A stretch of 64,000 nt of DNA from positions 15,955,826 through 16,019,825 of the forward strand of contig NC_051140.1 of NCBI RefSeq assembly GCF_014839805.1. The letters run 5' to 3'. How positions within the stretch are numbered: position 1 is the stretch's first letter; the number at the start of each line of letters is the position of its first letter. The notes beneath the pieces were generated by a model. The model ran no database searches. It was not told where the DNA came from and worked only from the letters and a program-made list of their open reading frames with translations. Shown piece after piece: positions 60,801 to 64,000 of this stretch. The stretch comes from Manduca sexta. Its lineage: Eukaryota; Arthropoda; Insecta; Lepidoptera; Sphingidae. The position numbers and the translations under genes were made by a program.

Positions 60801-62319
60801 AAAGATAAAAAATAAGTTTGTTCCTAATGTTGCCGCGTTGGACTCGCTATATACACGATAGAATTCTCATTCGACGGAATATTATCAGCGAATCAGTAAA
60901 TAGTAACAAATGTCTTAGACTAAGGTCTTGAGCTTTAATCAAAAAGTATTAAGTACCGACATATTTCTGTTACTATATTAATAATAATTAAGTAATTTAT
61001 TATCTATATTTTTTTTGCGTTATAACATTTCTGTATGCTTTCTAATTTCTATCTAGATTATGACTGATGCATTAGAGGCCCAGATATTATAGTCACTAAT
61101 GGGACATTAAGTAGGTACCACACAAATATCGTTTTGCATCTAATATTCGTCGAAAGCGTTATTGCAGTCATATAATAAAATAGTCATATCAAGGGTTAAA
61201 AGGCTAATTGACTTAAGCTACTTTTTTGCGACACAAGTTTCATACATATTTAGAATCAACACTTATTTCTGTTTTTTTTTTAACCTACTTAAAAACTTTC
61301 GAAATAAAATGTCGGTTAAGTCAATTAGCCTTTTAGCCGTCGATATATAAAATTGTTTTTTTTAAGGCCGAACAAAGAACATATTTCCTCCTCGCTGGAG
61401 GGCAAGCAATACGTAAAAGGCAATGAACCCTGCGCGCTGCATCGGACCGAGCATGCGGTCCGACCGGCCAGCTCTCTCAAAAACTTTACGAATTGCACAG
61501 CCCTCATACAGAAAAACCAGTAACTGACATACGGTACATTATTACGGTATACCGTTTTTAATGCCCCTGTTGACATTGTCGTGCAAAACCACGATGAACA
61601 CAGTATTGAGGTATAGTTATAAAACTGTACATAGACATTTACCATGAGCTAATTATATTAAATAAAGTTGTGCGTGTCATATGGGTATGATATTTTTATG
61701 CAAAATATATTATGCGCCGCCCGTTACAAAAATGGAGCTATAATTCCCTGAATTCTGCTGAATTCCCACACAAATAAGAAGCATCTAGAATTAAGAATCG
61801 CAACAAAAAAAATCCCCTGTGAATAAATTGTATAAGTTAATGAATTACAATTAAATATCTTGTTCAACCTATAGGATTCTGATAAGTGAGAAATTGGATA
61901 ATTGTAATAAACTATAATATGTGTCACTGGGAAGACAAAAGTTCATTAGTTCTTGGGATTAAACAGTAGGGATGCTTGTTGGGCATTAGATAAATTAAGG
62001 ATGAACCTTCAATACAATAATTATTCTTTTTTATAATAAAGAGACAAGTTAAAGTGTAAATCGCATTAACATTTGTGTTACATCAACACTGTTTAAAAAT
62101 ATGTTAGTTACTATAATAATTAAACTCACCAAATAACTGAATCCATTTGAAACCTCCACAATGCATGGGGCCTCATCAGTTGGCTTGATGTTTGGCTTGT
62201 CATTTTTGCCTGCAGGCACTTTCTGTATAGCTGATGAATCAAAAAGTAGCTTCCTTCCCCTCCAGTCACACTCCTTAAATAGAAGCAATCTCACTTGCTC
62301 CGGATTTATTTGGCATGAC
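24686..62319 (-). CDS. FNIP: Folliculin-interacting protein (FNIP), 12 coding exons, start exon uncertain
   Basis: Spliced minus-strand gene. Twelve exons join in frame (190, 113, 185, 114, 155, 116, 141, 150, 1514, 127, 112 and 207 bases) to about 1,040 residues plus TAG. The family is recognised from ordered conserved blocks: VRLLLFKECDWRGRKLLFDS, VLGEMIFGAVAMNYKS, YNALWAQLNDLCGNIG, SLLGGLTDHYVPDLILQG and a C-terminal DVPLLLAVATTHTPQVA. Vertebrate FNIP1/2 are about 1,110-1,170 residues, so little is missing apart from the N-terminus. Family knowledge: FNIP binds folliculin through longin and DENN domains, sits on the lysosome, acts with folliculin as a GAP for RagC/D, binds AMPK and Hsp90, and controls TFEB/TFE3 localisation. 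Insects usually have one FNIP. No AATAAA is visible just after the stop, so the 3' end is undefined. All phases and GT/AG sites agree, so I am confident of the gene. Confidence 0.95.
24893..25413 (-). other. FNIP intron 12 (last)
   Basis: 521 bases, more than a third of it a plus-strand SINE copy (24940-25130), so the SINE is antisense in the FNIP transcript. Confidence 0.8.
24940..25130 (+). repeat. SINE copy in last FNIP intron
   Basis: TTATGGACTGCCTCTGTGG head, CCCGGGTTCCAATCCTG B-box-like, GCCCGATGTGGCGATAGGCT and ATCATGGGACGGAACACA body. Opposite to FNIP. It explains the chance extension of open frames on both strands here. Confidence 0.8.
25414..25525 (-). CDS. FNIP: FNIP exon: C-terminal block part 2
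   Basis: Acceptor GATGTTTTTCAG, donor GTATGT. Reads EVRVVGRECGSGGMSSLVGS then MLDALPLMWKAKVPAHQ, matching the family 'TVQVASSQR...[21 protein letters not shown]'. Phase 1 in, 0 out. Confidence 0.93.
25598..25995 (+). repeat. Dispersed repeat
   Basis: Starts ATCTATATAAATAAAAATCA and ends AGGTCTGCCAGGCCCACTAGT, the head and tail phrases ('ACGTCTGCCGGGTCCGCTAGT') of a widespread insect interspersed repeat. Body degenerate. Confidence 0.6.
26285..26492 (+). repeat. Dispersed repeat, 'GGCTTCGCCCGTG' type
   Basis: TAGCTTTTGCACGCGGCTTC, TTTCCCGGGATAGAAAG, CTTAAACTATCTCCATACCA and TTCAATAGATTTTGAG in family order. Directly abuts a related element at 26493. Confidence 0.75.
26493..27375 (+). repeat. 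Dispersed repeat with internal ~123-bp minisatellite
   Basis: Head CTAGCTTTTGCCCGCGGCTC at 26493 and tail CAGCTTTATATAATAGTATAGAT at about 27353-27375. Between them a unit beginning TACTGCTCCGCTCC recurs at 26831, 26955, 27078 and 27201 (spacing 124, 123, 123), each with GTATAGCGTGATGATATATA and ending GGTAGTTCCTGAGATTAG. The single-unit relative at 39716-39934 shows the array is an expansion. Confidence 0.85.
27442..27568 (-). CDS. FNIP: FNIP exon: C-terminal block part 1
   Basis: Acceptor ATTGTTATTACAG, donor GTAAGC. Two bases complete the Gly of LILQG. Reads TIANPKLWEMELRRDLDLTS then PLQAVAIVADTNNW, matching the family '[33 protein letters not shown]'. The Trp codon is split TG/G into the next exon. 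Confidence 0.93.
27569..28714 (-). other. FNIP intron 10
   Basis: AT-rich. Holds one copy of a 'TTTTCGGATTTTATCGCG' repeat (27690-27825). Otherwise nothing seen. Confidence 0.75.
27690..27825. repeat. Second copy of the 13005-13145 repeat
   Basis: TTTTCGGATTTTATCGCGAT, TTTTCTCCCCACGTATCGAA and GCAGCGTTCATGGTCGCA follow the same order. AACTAGTTTTCGGATTTT at the left and AAAATCCAAAACTAGTTAT at the right are inverted ends, so it may be a terminal-inverted-repeat element. Lies in FNIP intron 10. Confidence 0.6.
28715..30228 (-). CDS. FNIP: FNIP large exon: DENN core, long linker, start of C-terminal block
   Basis: Acceptor TTCTTGTTACAG, donor GTAAGC; 1,514 bases and about 505 residues. It opens FVSTLLTHILTYHLGWVTTV, then YNALWAQLNDLCGNIGFPPR and QFINRLLVVLTYFLRCGDVR, the diagnostic FNIP middle region. 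A long Ser/Thr/Lys-rich linker follows. It holds the less conserved KVVFVLGDNEKLVG (vertebrate 'KVTFLIGDSMSPD') and a CETCVKCQ cluster (compare the vertebrate 'KCIE...CKTC' pair). The end, SLLGGLTDHYVPDLILQG, starts the conserved C-terminal block. Family knowledge: the linker is where regulatory phosphorylation and Hsp90/AMPK contacts occur in mammals. Several long plus-strand open frames here are antisense shadows. Confidence 0.95.
30471..31238. promoter_or_regulatory. Two TCACGTGA sites, FNIP intron 9
   Basis: Octamers at 30471-30478 and 31231-31238. The second reads AATCACGTGACGACGGCG. TCACGTGA is the palindromic CLEAR/M-box type E-box recognised by MITF/TFE bHLH-zipper factors (also by USF and Max/Myc family members). 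Confidence 0.5.
31630..31922 (-). repeat. Dispersed repeat, minus orientation
   Basis: AAATGCGAAAGTTTATGTTA, TGAACGGATTTGGATGAAAT, TTTGGCACACGGATGG, and ends AGGCAAAGCCGCGAGCAATACCTAGT, the reverse of the 'CTAG..TTGCTCGCGGCTTTGCC' head. In FNIP intron 9. Confidence 0.75.
32350..32590 (-). repeat. Dispersed repeat (family split by the MITE at 7903)
   Basis: Reverse of the 7829-8325 family without insert: AACGGTGAAGGAAAACATCG, GAGAAGTTCTCTATAGGAAT, GGCCAGCGTGGTGGACTAAG, CTCTCAGTAGTAGAGGAGGC, then CAGGGCTGATATTATTATTA. Confidence 0.8.
32995..33215 (+). repeat. Dispersed repeat family E, copy 2
   Basis: Counterpart of 21690-21985: AAATTGAATTATATATATTA, TCTAAGCCGACTTCAATGAA, ATTGCAACATAAGTCAAAAT, TAACATAGGGCCTTGTAACA. 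In FNIP intron 9. Confidence 0.65.
34098..34226. promoter_or_regulatory. CACGTG pair, FNIP intron 9
   Basis: GTCACGTGCA at 34096-34105 and TCACGTGA at 34219-34226, 122 bases apart. The second has GC-rich flanks, CGGCTCACGTGATAGCG. Confidence 0.5.
35016..35185. mobile_element. Fold-back (palindromic) MITE beside FNIP exon
   Basis: The left arm starts ACCATTAAAGCATCGGAATG and runs through TTTGCCGGCAAACATGACAG to CATGACATTACGCGTGTCA. The right arm is its reverse complement with only a few mismatches, ending CATTCTGATGCTTTAATGGT. Each arm also holds its own 16-bp palindrome, TGTTTGCCGGCAAACA. About 40 bases separate the arms. In FNIP pre-mRNA it would form a long hairpin starting 25 bases after a splice donor. 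Confidence 0.85.
35211..35360 (-). CDS. FNIP: FNIP exon: PRLQPVWL block
   Basis: Acceptor ACCGTTGCAG, donor GTGAGT. Encodes LSDLVYGPRLQPVWLSVVTS then TADALLADLCAVLSLADTKD, ending TNF. It matches the family 'MPRIGEPVWLTMMSG' block. The exon is much richer in GC than the introns around it. A longer overlapping open frame that reads across it uses another frame and is a shadow. A fold-back repeat ends 25 bases below the donor. Confidence 0.93.
35361..37686 (-). other. FNIP intron 8
   Basis: Contains one copy of a dispersed repeat (35855-36190) shared with 16432-16885 and a TTA microsatellite near 37089-37103. The rest is AT-rich with nothing recognised. Confidence 0.75.
35855..36190 (+). repeat. 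Dispersed repeat family D, copy 2
   Basis: Uninterrupted homologue of 16432-16885, in FNIP intron 8: CCTAAAGTTATGACCAATCG, TGACAAGATGCCACAGTGTC, GGTAGATTGAGTAACCATCG. It has a short GCTAGCATATGCTAGC palindrome near 36013. No coding frame. Class unknown. Confidence 0.7.
37687..37827 (-). CDS. FNIP: FNIP exon: middle region helices
   Basis: Acceptor GGTTTTATTAG, donor GTAAGT. Encodes SLVRRCLEHSPQLQAMVCRL then a GASGGFVSTLYKAAEDAARW stretch, equivalent to the family '[20 protein letters not shown]...ALNEFRTTICNLY'. The tryptophan codon at the end is split TG/G across the intron. Confidence 0.92.
37828..38512 (-). other. FNIP intron 7
   Basis: 685 bases. The plus strand is rich in CTAG/CTCTA-like pyrimidine words between 37990 and 38180. 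No feature assigned. Confidence 0.75.
38513..38628 (-). CDS. FNIP: FNIP exon: start of DENN part (KLGLALLITV)
   Basis: Acceptor ATTCGTCACAG, donor GTGAGT. Phase 0 in, 2 out (AT + G = Met). Encodes a Ser/Thr linker, then MSQRKNKLGLALLITVNDAA, which matches the family 'VRKKKIAIGVIFSLSKDED' at the start of the conserved middle region. Confidence 0.92.
39716..39934 (+). repeat. Single-unit relative of 26493-27375
   Basis: CTAGCTTTTACCTACGGCTA head, TTCCCGGGATAAAAAGTTGC, TAGTAGTTCCTGTGATTAGC, CATTCAAACAAACAA, and tail TTCAGCTTTATATATTAGTA. It lacks the tandem array. Confidence 0.75.
40968..41144. repeat. Three-copy inverted/direct motif
   Basis: CAATACTTTACGTAGGGACCGT at about 40971-40992 recurs inverted as ACAGTCCCTACGCAAAGTATTG (41090-41111) and direct again as GATACTATACGTAGGAACCGT (41120-41140). 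The last two form a near-palindrome, TCGAC..GTCGA, at 41086-41142. Confidence 0.65.
41761..42114 (-). other. Unassigned open frame in FNIP intron 6
   Basis: From ATG at 42114 to the stop at 41761-41763 the minus strand is open for 117 codons. The frame extends back to at least 42144, but only with a GTG start, which is not relevant in animals. The peptide looks protein-like: MRYGNCIETWLLNYDNCSNS, an acidic CCDDDFDGIKWDLSSVKP, and a Ser/Tyr-rich end. I recognise no family, no signal peptide and no splice sites linking it to FNIP. It could be a relic of a transposon or nested gene, or chance. Confidence 0.2.
42405..42695 (+). repeat. RTE-like interspersed repeat
   Basis: CTAGCGACCCGCCCCGGCTT and CGCACGGGTA head, partly duplicated at 42490-42517 (CGGCCCGCTCTGGCTTCGCA), then AATCACTCTATCTATTAAAA, ATCCGTTGCGTAGTTTTAAA and AAAGGGACATAGGGGCAGAG. 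This is a recurrent insect repeat. In FNIP intron 6, 230 bases from an exon. Confidence 0.75.
42922..43076 (-). CDS. FNIP: FNIP exon: SWQRRTFQN segment
   Basis: Donor GTCAGT at 42921. The acceptor is weak: TTTGTACTAAG ending at 43077, chosen because it alone restores the phase (two bases complete Tyr). Encodes PPGRKLSTSSNGSWQRRTFQ then NMATKFSIGHQSSNLLSVPS and SFSNGTSSDSQ. The SSNGSWQRRT stretch resembles the family's 'CASSYQRRWRRSQT' linker. Serine-rich and probably unstructured. Confidence 0.85.
43077..43950 (-). other. FNIP intron 5
   Basis: 874 bases, AT-rich. One TCACATGAC M-box-like site near 43531. Nothing else seen. Confidence 0.75.
43951..44064 (-). CDS. FNIP: FNIP exon: Ser/Tyr-rich linker
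   Basis: Acceptor TGTTGCAG and donor GTAAGT. In the frame left by the previous exon (two bases complete Gly) it reads FCGDQSPYSSVGSTYDYFSM and FESWDGCNIQDDLYSFH with no stop, leaving one base. I recall no close vertebrate counterpart. It sits in the variable loop between the N-terminal block and the DENN part, so it could be insect-specific or alternatively spliced. Skipping it (114 bases, 38 codons) would keep the frame. Confidence 0.8.
44141..44300. repeat. GAAA microsatellite and adjoining repeat
   Basis: A (GAAA)n run, slightly imperfect, at about 44144-44171 is directly followed by GTTTATTGTTGGAACAAAAA and GGGCCTCCCATTCAGCTCTG. Helitron-like elements next to GAAA microsatellites have been described in Lepidoptera, but I cannot assign this one. 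Confidence 0.55.
44605..44862. repeat. Dispersed lepidopteran repeat
   Basis: CGGATAGCGACCACCGTACA, AACCCGCCATACTAGCCCAC, CATAATTGTGTCGACTGTCG, ATTCTATTCGATCCCACTCC and ACTTACCATCAAATGCAGTA are consecutive phrases of an interspersed repeat I recognise from moth genomes. Confidence 0.6.
45194..45218. repeat. Short telomere-like CCTAA tract
   Basis: AACCTAACCTTAACCTAACCTAA contains CCTAA three times plus one CCTTAA. The insect telomere repeat is TTAGG. Too short to mean more than an interstitial patch. Confidence 0.6.
45900..46560. promoter_or_regulatory. CACGTG pair, FNIP intron 4
   Basis: TCACGTGA at 45900-45907 (ATCGCAATCACGTGACC) and CCACACGTGAA with its core at 46555-46560. Confidence 0.45.
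46283..46385 (+). repeat. Head fragment of the same family as 32350-32590
   Basis: ATCATCAGCCCTGTATTATA, ACTGTCCCACTGCTGGCACG, then GGCTAGTAAGAGGGGATTAG. Breaks off there. In FNIP intron 4. Confidence 0.7.
47148..47332 (-). CDS. FNIP: FNIP exon: LMCTKIFCVP segment
   Basis: Acceptor TTTCTTTGGCGTAG, donor GTAAGT. Enters with one base completing Arg and leaves one base. Encodes LMCTKIFCVPTSRRISRVER, which aligns with the family 'QLMLSKVFTARTG' segment, then SSCGDLRNGSQPLNVPLLRE and VSLSFSLDRGDSG. The second half is a Ser/Arg-rich linker. The frame used is fixed by both flanking exons. Confidence 0.9.
47640..47812 (-). repeat. Dispersed repeat, minus orientation
   Basis: TAACTGCTGAACGGATTTGT, ACGAAATTTGCC, an A-run, ATATATAGGCTACTTTTTA, and GAGAACGGAGCCGCAAGTAAC. 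Same family as 31630-31922. Confidence 0.65.
47888..48807 (-). mobile_element. 920-bp terminal-inverted-repeat element with transposase-like frame
   Basis: Left end CCGTCTTATTACAAAA and the inverted right end are identical over 16 bp, followed by GGTTTAAACC-like subterminal repeats on both sides. ATA flanks both ends (47885-47887, 48808-48810), a 3-bp target duplication. A minus-strand frame from 48550 reads MDINVVDSVDIEDIEAVELL then PRRLNRLDSVLQFSD and is open to about 48335. An acidic N-terminus followed by PRR and a hydrophobic/acidic tail resembles the start of Harbinger-type nucleases, which also make 3-bp duplications. Most of any nuclease is missing, so it is non-autonomous. In FNIP intron 3. 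Confidence 0.75.
48893..49025. mobile_element. Small inverted-repeat element
   Basis: ACCTTTTTAGGGGC near 48893 and GCCCCCTAAAAAGG near 49011-49024 are inverted, with one extra base. The A- and G-rich inside has no frame. TGCCCCTAAAAAGG also occurs near 17535. Confidence 0.45.
49700..49880 (+). repeat. Dispersed repeat next to FNIP donor
   Basis: ACTAGCTTTTCTGTGGTACA, TTCCCGGGATGGAAAGTAGC, TTTTAAACTATCTCCATACC and CAGTAGATTTTGAGAAAATC, ending near TTTATAATATGTATA. Very like 26285-26492. It ends about 15 bases from the donor of the exon at 49894. Confidence 0.75.
49894..50006 (-). CDS. FNIP: FNIP exon: LGEMIFG block
   Basis: Acceptor TTTTGCCTACAG, donor GTAACT, phase 0 in and 2 out. Encodes YKGASEDATVLGEMIFGAVA then MNYKSVSLKIHIMDEPR. 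Family knowledge: LGEM(I/M)FGSVAM.YKG..LK(I/V)H is the most conserved N-terminal block of FNIP/Lst4 proteins and is part of the longin fold that contacts folliculin. A repeat copy ends about 15 bases below the donor. Confidence 0.95.
50695..50785 (-). repeat. tRNA-SINE head, minus orientation
   Basis: ATAGAGGTTACGAACCCTGG is the reverse of a B-box, followed by ATACCACGCACGCAATACTA and CTACACCACCGAGGTAAT, the reverse of the SINE head. Confidence 0.6.
52055..52210 (+). repeat. Dispersed repeat, diverged
   Basis: ACTAGGTTTTGCTTGCGGTT, TTCCGGGATAAAAGTAGCTT and CATCCGAATCCGTTCAGTGG follow the order of the commonest family here. It explains the start of an open frame at 52061. Confidence 0.6.
53740..53775. 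repeat. Perfect 16-bp hairpin
   Basis: GTTACCTGTTGGATAT, 4-base loop TATT, ATATCCAACAGGTAAC. In FNIP intron 2. No T-run follows and no element borders are seen. Confidence 0.85.
54385..55207. promoter_or_regulatory. Three TCACGTGA sites, FNIP intron 2
   Basis: 54385-54392, 54438-54445 and 55200-55207. The middle one is the full ten-base palindrome GTCACGTGAC. A TCATGTGA variant lies near 54608. Confidence 0.55.
54701..54755. repeat. 22-bp near-perfect hairpin
   Basis: CTCATATATCATCTACTTCAAA pairs with TTTGAAGTAGTTGATATACGAG except at two positions, around an 11-base loop. The size is that of a short microRNA precursor, but nothing else supports one. Confidence 0.7.
58544..59468. promoter_or_regulatory. 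Four CACGTG sites, candidate enhancer in FNIP intron 2
   Basis: TCACGTGA at 58544-58551 and 58887-58894, ACACGTGAC with its core at 59407-59412, and GTCACGTGC with its core at 59463-59468. The last two lie in an unusually GC-rich patch (about 59310-59580) with no open frame. Closest group to the FNIP 5' exon at 62319. Confidence 0.55.
59678..59857. mobile_element. MITE, copy B
   Basis: GGACCCTTATTCTGTATGAT to AGAGAATAAGGTCC, in the reverse orientation to 7903-8084. Shared inner phrases include CATGTTATCTTCGAGAAATG, TGCGTGGAATGGTATTCTGT, AACATGATGCGTTGTGTT and AATAACGTGCGGGATAGAGA. High identity between copies suggests recent spread. Confidence 0.75.
60238..60475 (-). repeat. Full-length-looking tRNA SINE, minus orientation
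   Basis: Read on the minus strand: head TTGCCTTAGTGGTATTACGA, B-box-like CGGGTCTGAACTCCGGGTTG, GCCCGATATGGCGACAGGCT, ATCATGGGACGGAATACATA, then GTGGGTGCAACAGTTGTGCC. It has the most complete head and body of the copies here. Confidence 0.8.
61193..61340. mobile_element. Short element with 20-bp perfect inverted ends
   Basis: TAAAAGGCTAATTGACTTAA (61197-61216) and its exact reverse complement (61316-61335) bound about 140 bp. Outer bases pair partly as well (ATATC..GGG / GCCG.CGATAT). The plus-strand open frame that spans it comes from the element. In FNIP intron 2. Confidence 0.75.
62130..62319 (-). CDS. FNIP: FNIP exon: N-terminal longin-like start
   Basis: Acceptor TTTTGCCCGTTAG precedes 62319 and donor GTGAGT follows 62130. 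The exon begins with one base completing a codon and ends on a codon boundary. It encodes SCQINPEQVRLLLFKECDWR and RGRKLLFDSS, matching the family's '[25 protein letters not shown]' block, the first beta strands of the longin domain. A less conserved Lys/Pro/Glu-rich stretch follows, ending SNGFSYL. Confidence 0.93.
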
Positions 62320-63475
62320 CTAACGGGCAAAATAATACATAATTTTTTTTTTATCACTATAACTGAGACACAATAGAAGAAGGAAAATATTGTGGAAATC
62401 AATCAGTATCTACAATGTATGTTAAATAGATTAATTTATATGTAATCTTCTTCATTAAATATAACTTATGTAGGAAATTATAAAACTTTTTACAATATTT
62501 TTTTCCATTCTCTAATTATAATTTGTAATTTTTCAGATATATTTTGGCTGAAATTGTATGGAACACAGTGAACCCAATTGACAATATTGTCTGACTAGTG
62601 ACATATTTGGAACTCTTGGTATAAACTAAGTTATTCTAAGGAAATAAGTAAATTATTTTCTTGAGAAACTTATGTAATTACCAAGAGTAATAAATTTTTA
62701 AAAACTGTTCATGTTACAAAATTTAAATTTGTTATATCGTTTTTAATGTTTGGTTGTGATCTAACAATGACATTCTAGTTCCAACATGAAATATATTTTT
62801 TTAATAAAAGCAACACAAAGTATTCCAAAATTTCCCTTTTTTTAATATTTTTTACATTACTAAAATATACAAATTTATAAATATTAAGCAGCAAAGATAA
62901 TGCATACAAACATATGGTATATACTAACAATGAGTAAGAGAACTATCAAAATACTATAATTAATGATAACAGAATCTAAGAATCACTTGTCACAGAGCAA
63001 ATAATAAAATTATCATCATTTATCACTAATAATCATCATGTTAGACTGTAAATTAGTTTGAATGGTTCCTGCATCCTAGAGTAAACACATCACTGGACCA
63101 TTTGCAAACATAATATTTGCACACTAGTTCAGTTTCACAGACAGCCTGGGTCTCAACACGAAGTAAACAATGCAAAAACTTTCTCTTATACTGCACTGGC
63201 AAGTTGTTTAACTTTATGCTCAGGTGAGTTGTACTGAACTGATGAATCATTCTGTTAAAACAGATATATAACCACAAATATATATCCAGTGTATCATTGT
63301 CAAAGCATCAACAGTAATCACTGTACAAAATATAATTATGACACTACAACACCAACAAGTTCACACTGCTTGAAACCTACCACAACAGAGTATATACTGA
63401 CTCTGACATCTAAAAGACTAGATACAACTAGCTATGCGGCCTATGATAATTAACAAGATAAAATAAATATGTTAC
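62320..63475 (-). other. FNIP presumed intron 1
   Basis: AT-rich, with many T and A runs. I see no conserved coding block in any frame. The 74-codon minus-strand frame near 63053-63277 has no family resemblance and no splice logic. Confidence 0.5.
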
Positions 63476-63729
63476 CTAAATTTCATCTTATTTCATACTC
63501 GCTTCAGCTGTGAACACAGCTGTTTACCACAATGTAAAATGTGACAAAGTGATGATATAAATCTGTGTCACATACACACACAAATACAACAAATAATGCA
63601 GCAGTAATGTTATAAATGTAAAGTTCACACTAAATGCACAGCGACACACGTCGGGCGGCGGACGTGCGTCCGGTTTAAGTGGAATGTGCTAGTGTACTAG
63701 CTAAGTTGGATTGTAAATAAGTAAACACT
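63476..63729 (-). CDS. FNIP: Candidate FNIP exon 1 (mostly 5' UTR, 11 coding bases)
   Basis: On the minus strand an ATG at 63486 with an A at -3 is followed by eight more bases (ATGAAATTTAG) and a donor GTAACA at 63475. It leaves two bases, which is the phase needed by the exon at 62319, and would give Met-Lys-Phe-Arg followed by SCQINPEQVRLL. A TCAGT initiator-like site near 63729 and the CpG-rich block above it could supply the start of transcription. Against it: a tiny upstream ATGAAATAA lies just before, and the usual FNIP N-terminus (a short basic LF.KLF-type segment and a Trp-containing stretch) is absent. The true coding exon 1 may lie beyond the window. Confidence 0.3.
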
Positions 63730-63960
63730 GAGCGCGACCCGCCCCTCTCACCGAGTGACGTGATCGGCCGCGAGTCGCGCTCGCCTACGCCCGCGGCCCT
63801 CGCCCCGCGCAGTTATTACATGCTCGCCACGGCCTGCGCTGGGCTGCCAGAAACGCGTGCGTCACAGCTGCAGACGTGAAGACCACGTCCGTGCCTTCAG
63901 ACGGACCAGATAACGGCACGGGTGTGCACTACGGACGTCAACCCCACTGGCATATGCCAG
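63640..63960 (-). promoter_or_regulatory. CpG-rich promoter-like region upstream of FNIP
   Basis: An unusually GC- and CpG-rich stretch in an AT-rich window, next to the 5' end of FNIP. On the minus strand it holds TCAGTG (initiator-like, near 63729), GATCACGTCAC near 63750 and a TGACGTCC half-CRE near 63936. A possible donor CTCGGTGAGAG lies near 63748. No TATA box is evident. No coding frame is convincing. It may be a noncoding first exon or a promoter shared with a gene beyond the window. Confidence 0.5.
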
Positions 63961-64000
63961 TCCACTCAAAAATAGAAATAACATGAATGAAAAGGATCCT

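Larger units (their letters stand above)
50007..62129 (-). other. FNIP intron 2 (12.1 kb)
   Basis: Longest intron. It holds SINE fragments near 50700 and 60350, a MITE at 59678-59857, an inverted-repeat element at 61193-61340, hairpins at 53740-53775 and 54701-54755, and eight of the 14 noncoding CACGTG sites (52838, 54386, 54439, 55201, 58545, 58888, 59407, 59463). Apart from these I see no exon. The open frames near 52061, 53169, 56292 and 61325 are not recognisable. Confidence 0.8.

Noticed and set aside
63865..63984. 39-codon minus frame starting MLFLFLSGLAYA
   Set aside because: Signal-peptide-like start by chance. Very short and no continuation by a good donor.
1..64000. CRISPR arrays, rRNA genes, bacterial operons, endogenous virus genes
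   Set aside because: None seen; the window is ordinary insect nuclear DNA with one large gene.

Overview
This is animal nuclear DNA, AT-rich and intron-rich, almost certainly from a moth or butterfly. The dispersed repeats are of lepidopteran type: modules with 'GCCCGCGGCTTCGCCCGCG', 'GCCCGATATGGCGATAGGCTCGCC' tRNA-SINE bodies, and 'CTCCTCTACTACTGAGAGGG'-type elements. There are no bacterial-style operons, and almost all short open frames are noise or shadows.

The one gene I can reconstruct is a folliculin-interacting protein (FNIP) on the minus strand, about 38 kb long. Twelve internal and terminal coding exons lie, in transcript order, at 62130-62319, 49894-50006, 47148-47332, 43951-44064, 42922-43076, 38513-38628, 37687-37827, 35211-35360, 28715-30228, 27442-27568, 25414-25525 and 24686-24892. 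All have GT/AG borders, all phases fit, and together they give 3,124 coding bases, about 1,040 residues plus a stop. The protein carries the N-terminal longin-like part, the DENN part and the C-terminal conserved block of the family. A possible first exon ends at 63476 with an ATG only 11 bases before the donor, below a CpG-rich promoter-like stretch at about 63640-63960. A longer first exon outside the window is also possible. FNIP partners folliculin at the lysosome, where the pair acts on RagC/D and so controls TORC1 signalling to TFEB/TFE3/MITF-type factors.

Window 1-24685, downstream of the gene, has no convincing gene. It holds repeats, a decayed non-LTR reverse-transcriptase fragment (7425-7715), a MITE nested in another repeat (7829-8325), and a CRE-CRE-TATA promoter-like block (23845-23890). 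The FNIP introns are full of transposable elements. These include a 920-bp element with 16-bp perfect terminal repeats and a 3-bp target duplication (47888-48807), a 170-bp fold-back element 25 bases from a splice donor (35016-35185), a repeat with an internal ~123-bp minisatellite (26493-27375), and several smaller inverted-repeat elements.

The signal I consider most interesting is regulatory. CACGTG occurs 15 times in the window, never before 29.8 kb, and 14 of the 15 are noncoding, 13 of them in FNIP introns 9, 4 and 2 as tight groups. Nine are the full octamer TCACGTGA, the CLEAR/M-box type site bound by MITF/TFE factors, where I would expect about one. Since FNIP-folliculin restrains exactly those factors, this looks like a distributed feedback-control system written into the gene's introns. 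This is an inference from motif counts and needs a genome-wide background test.
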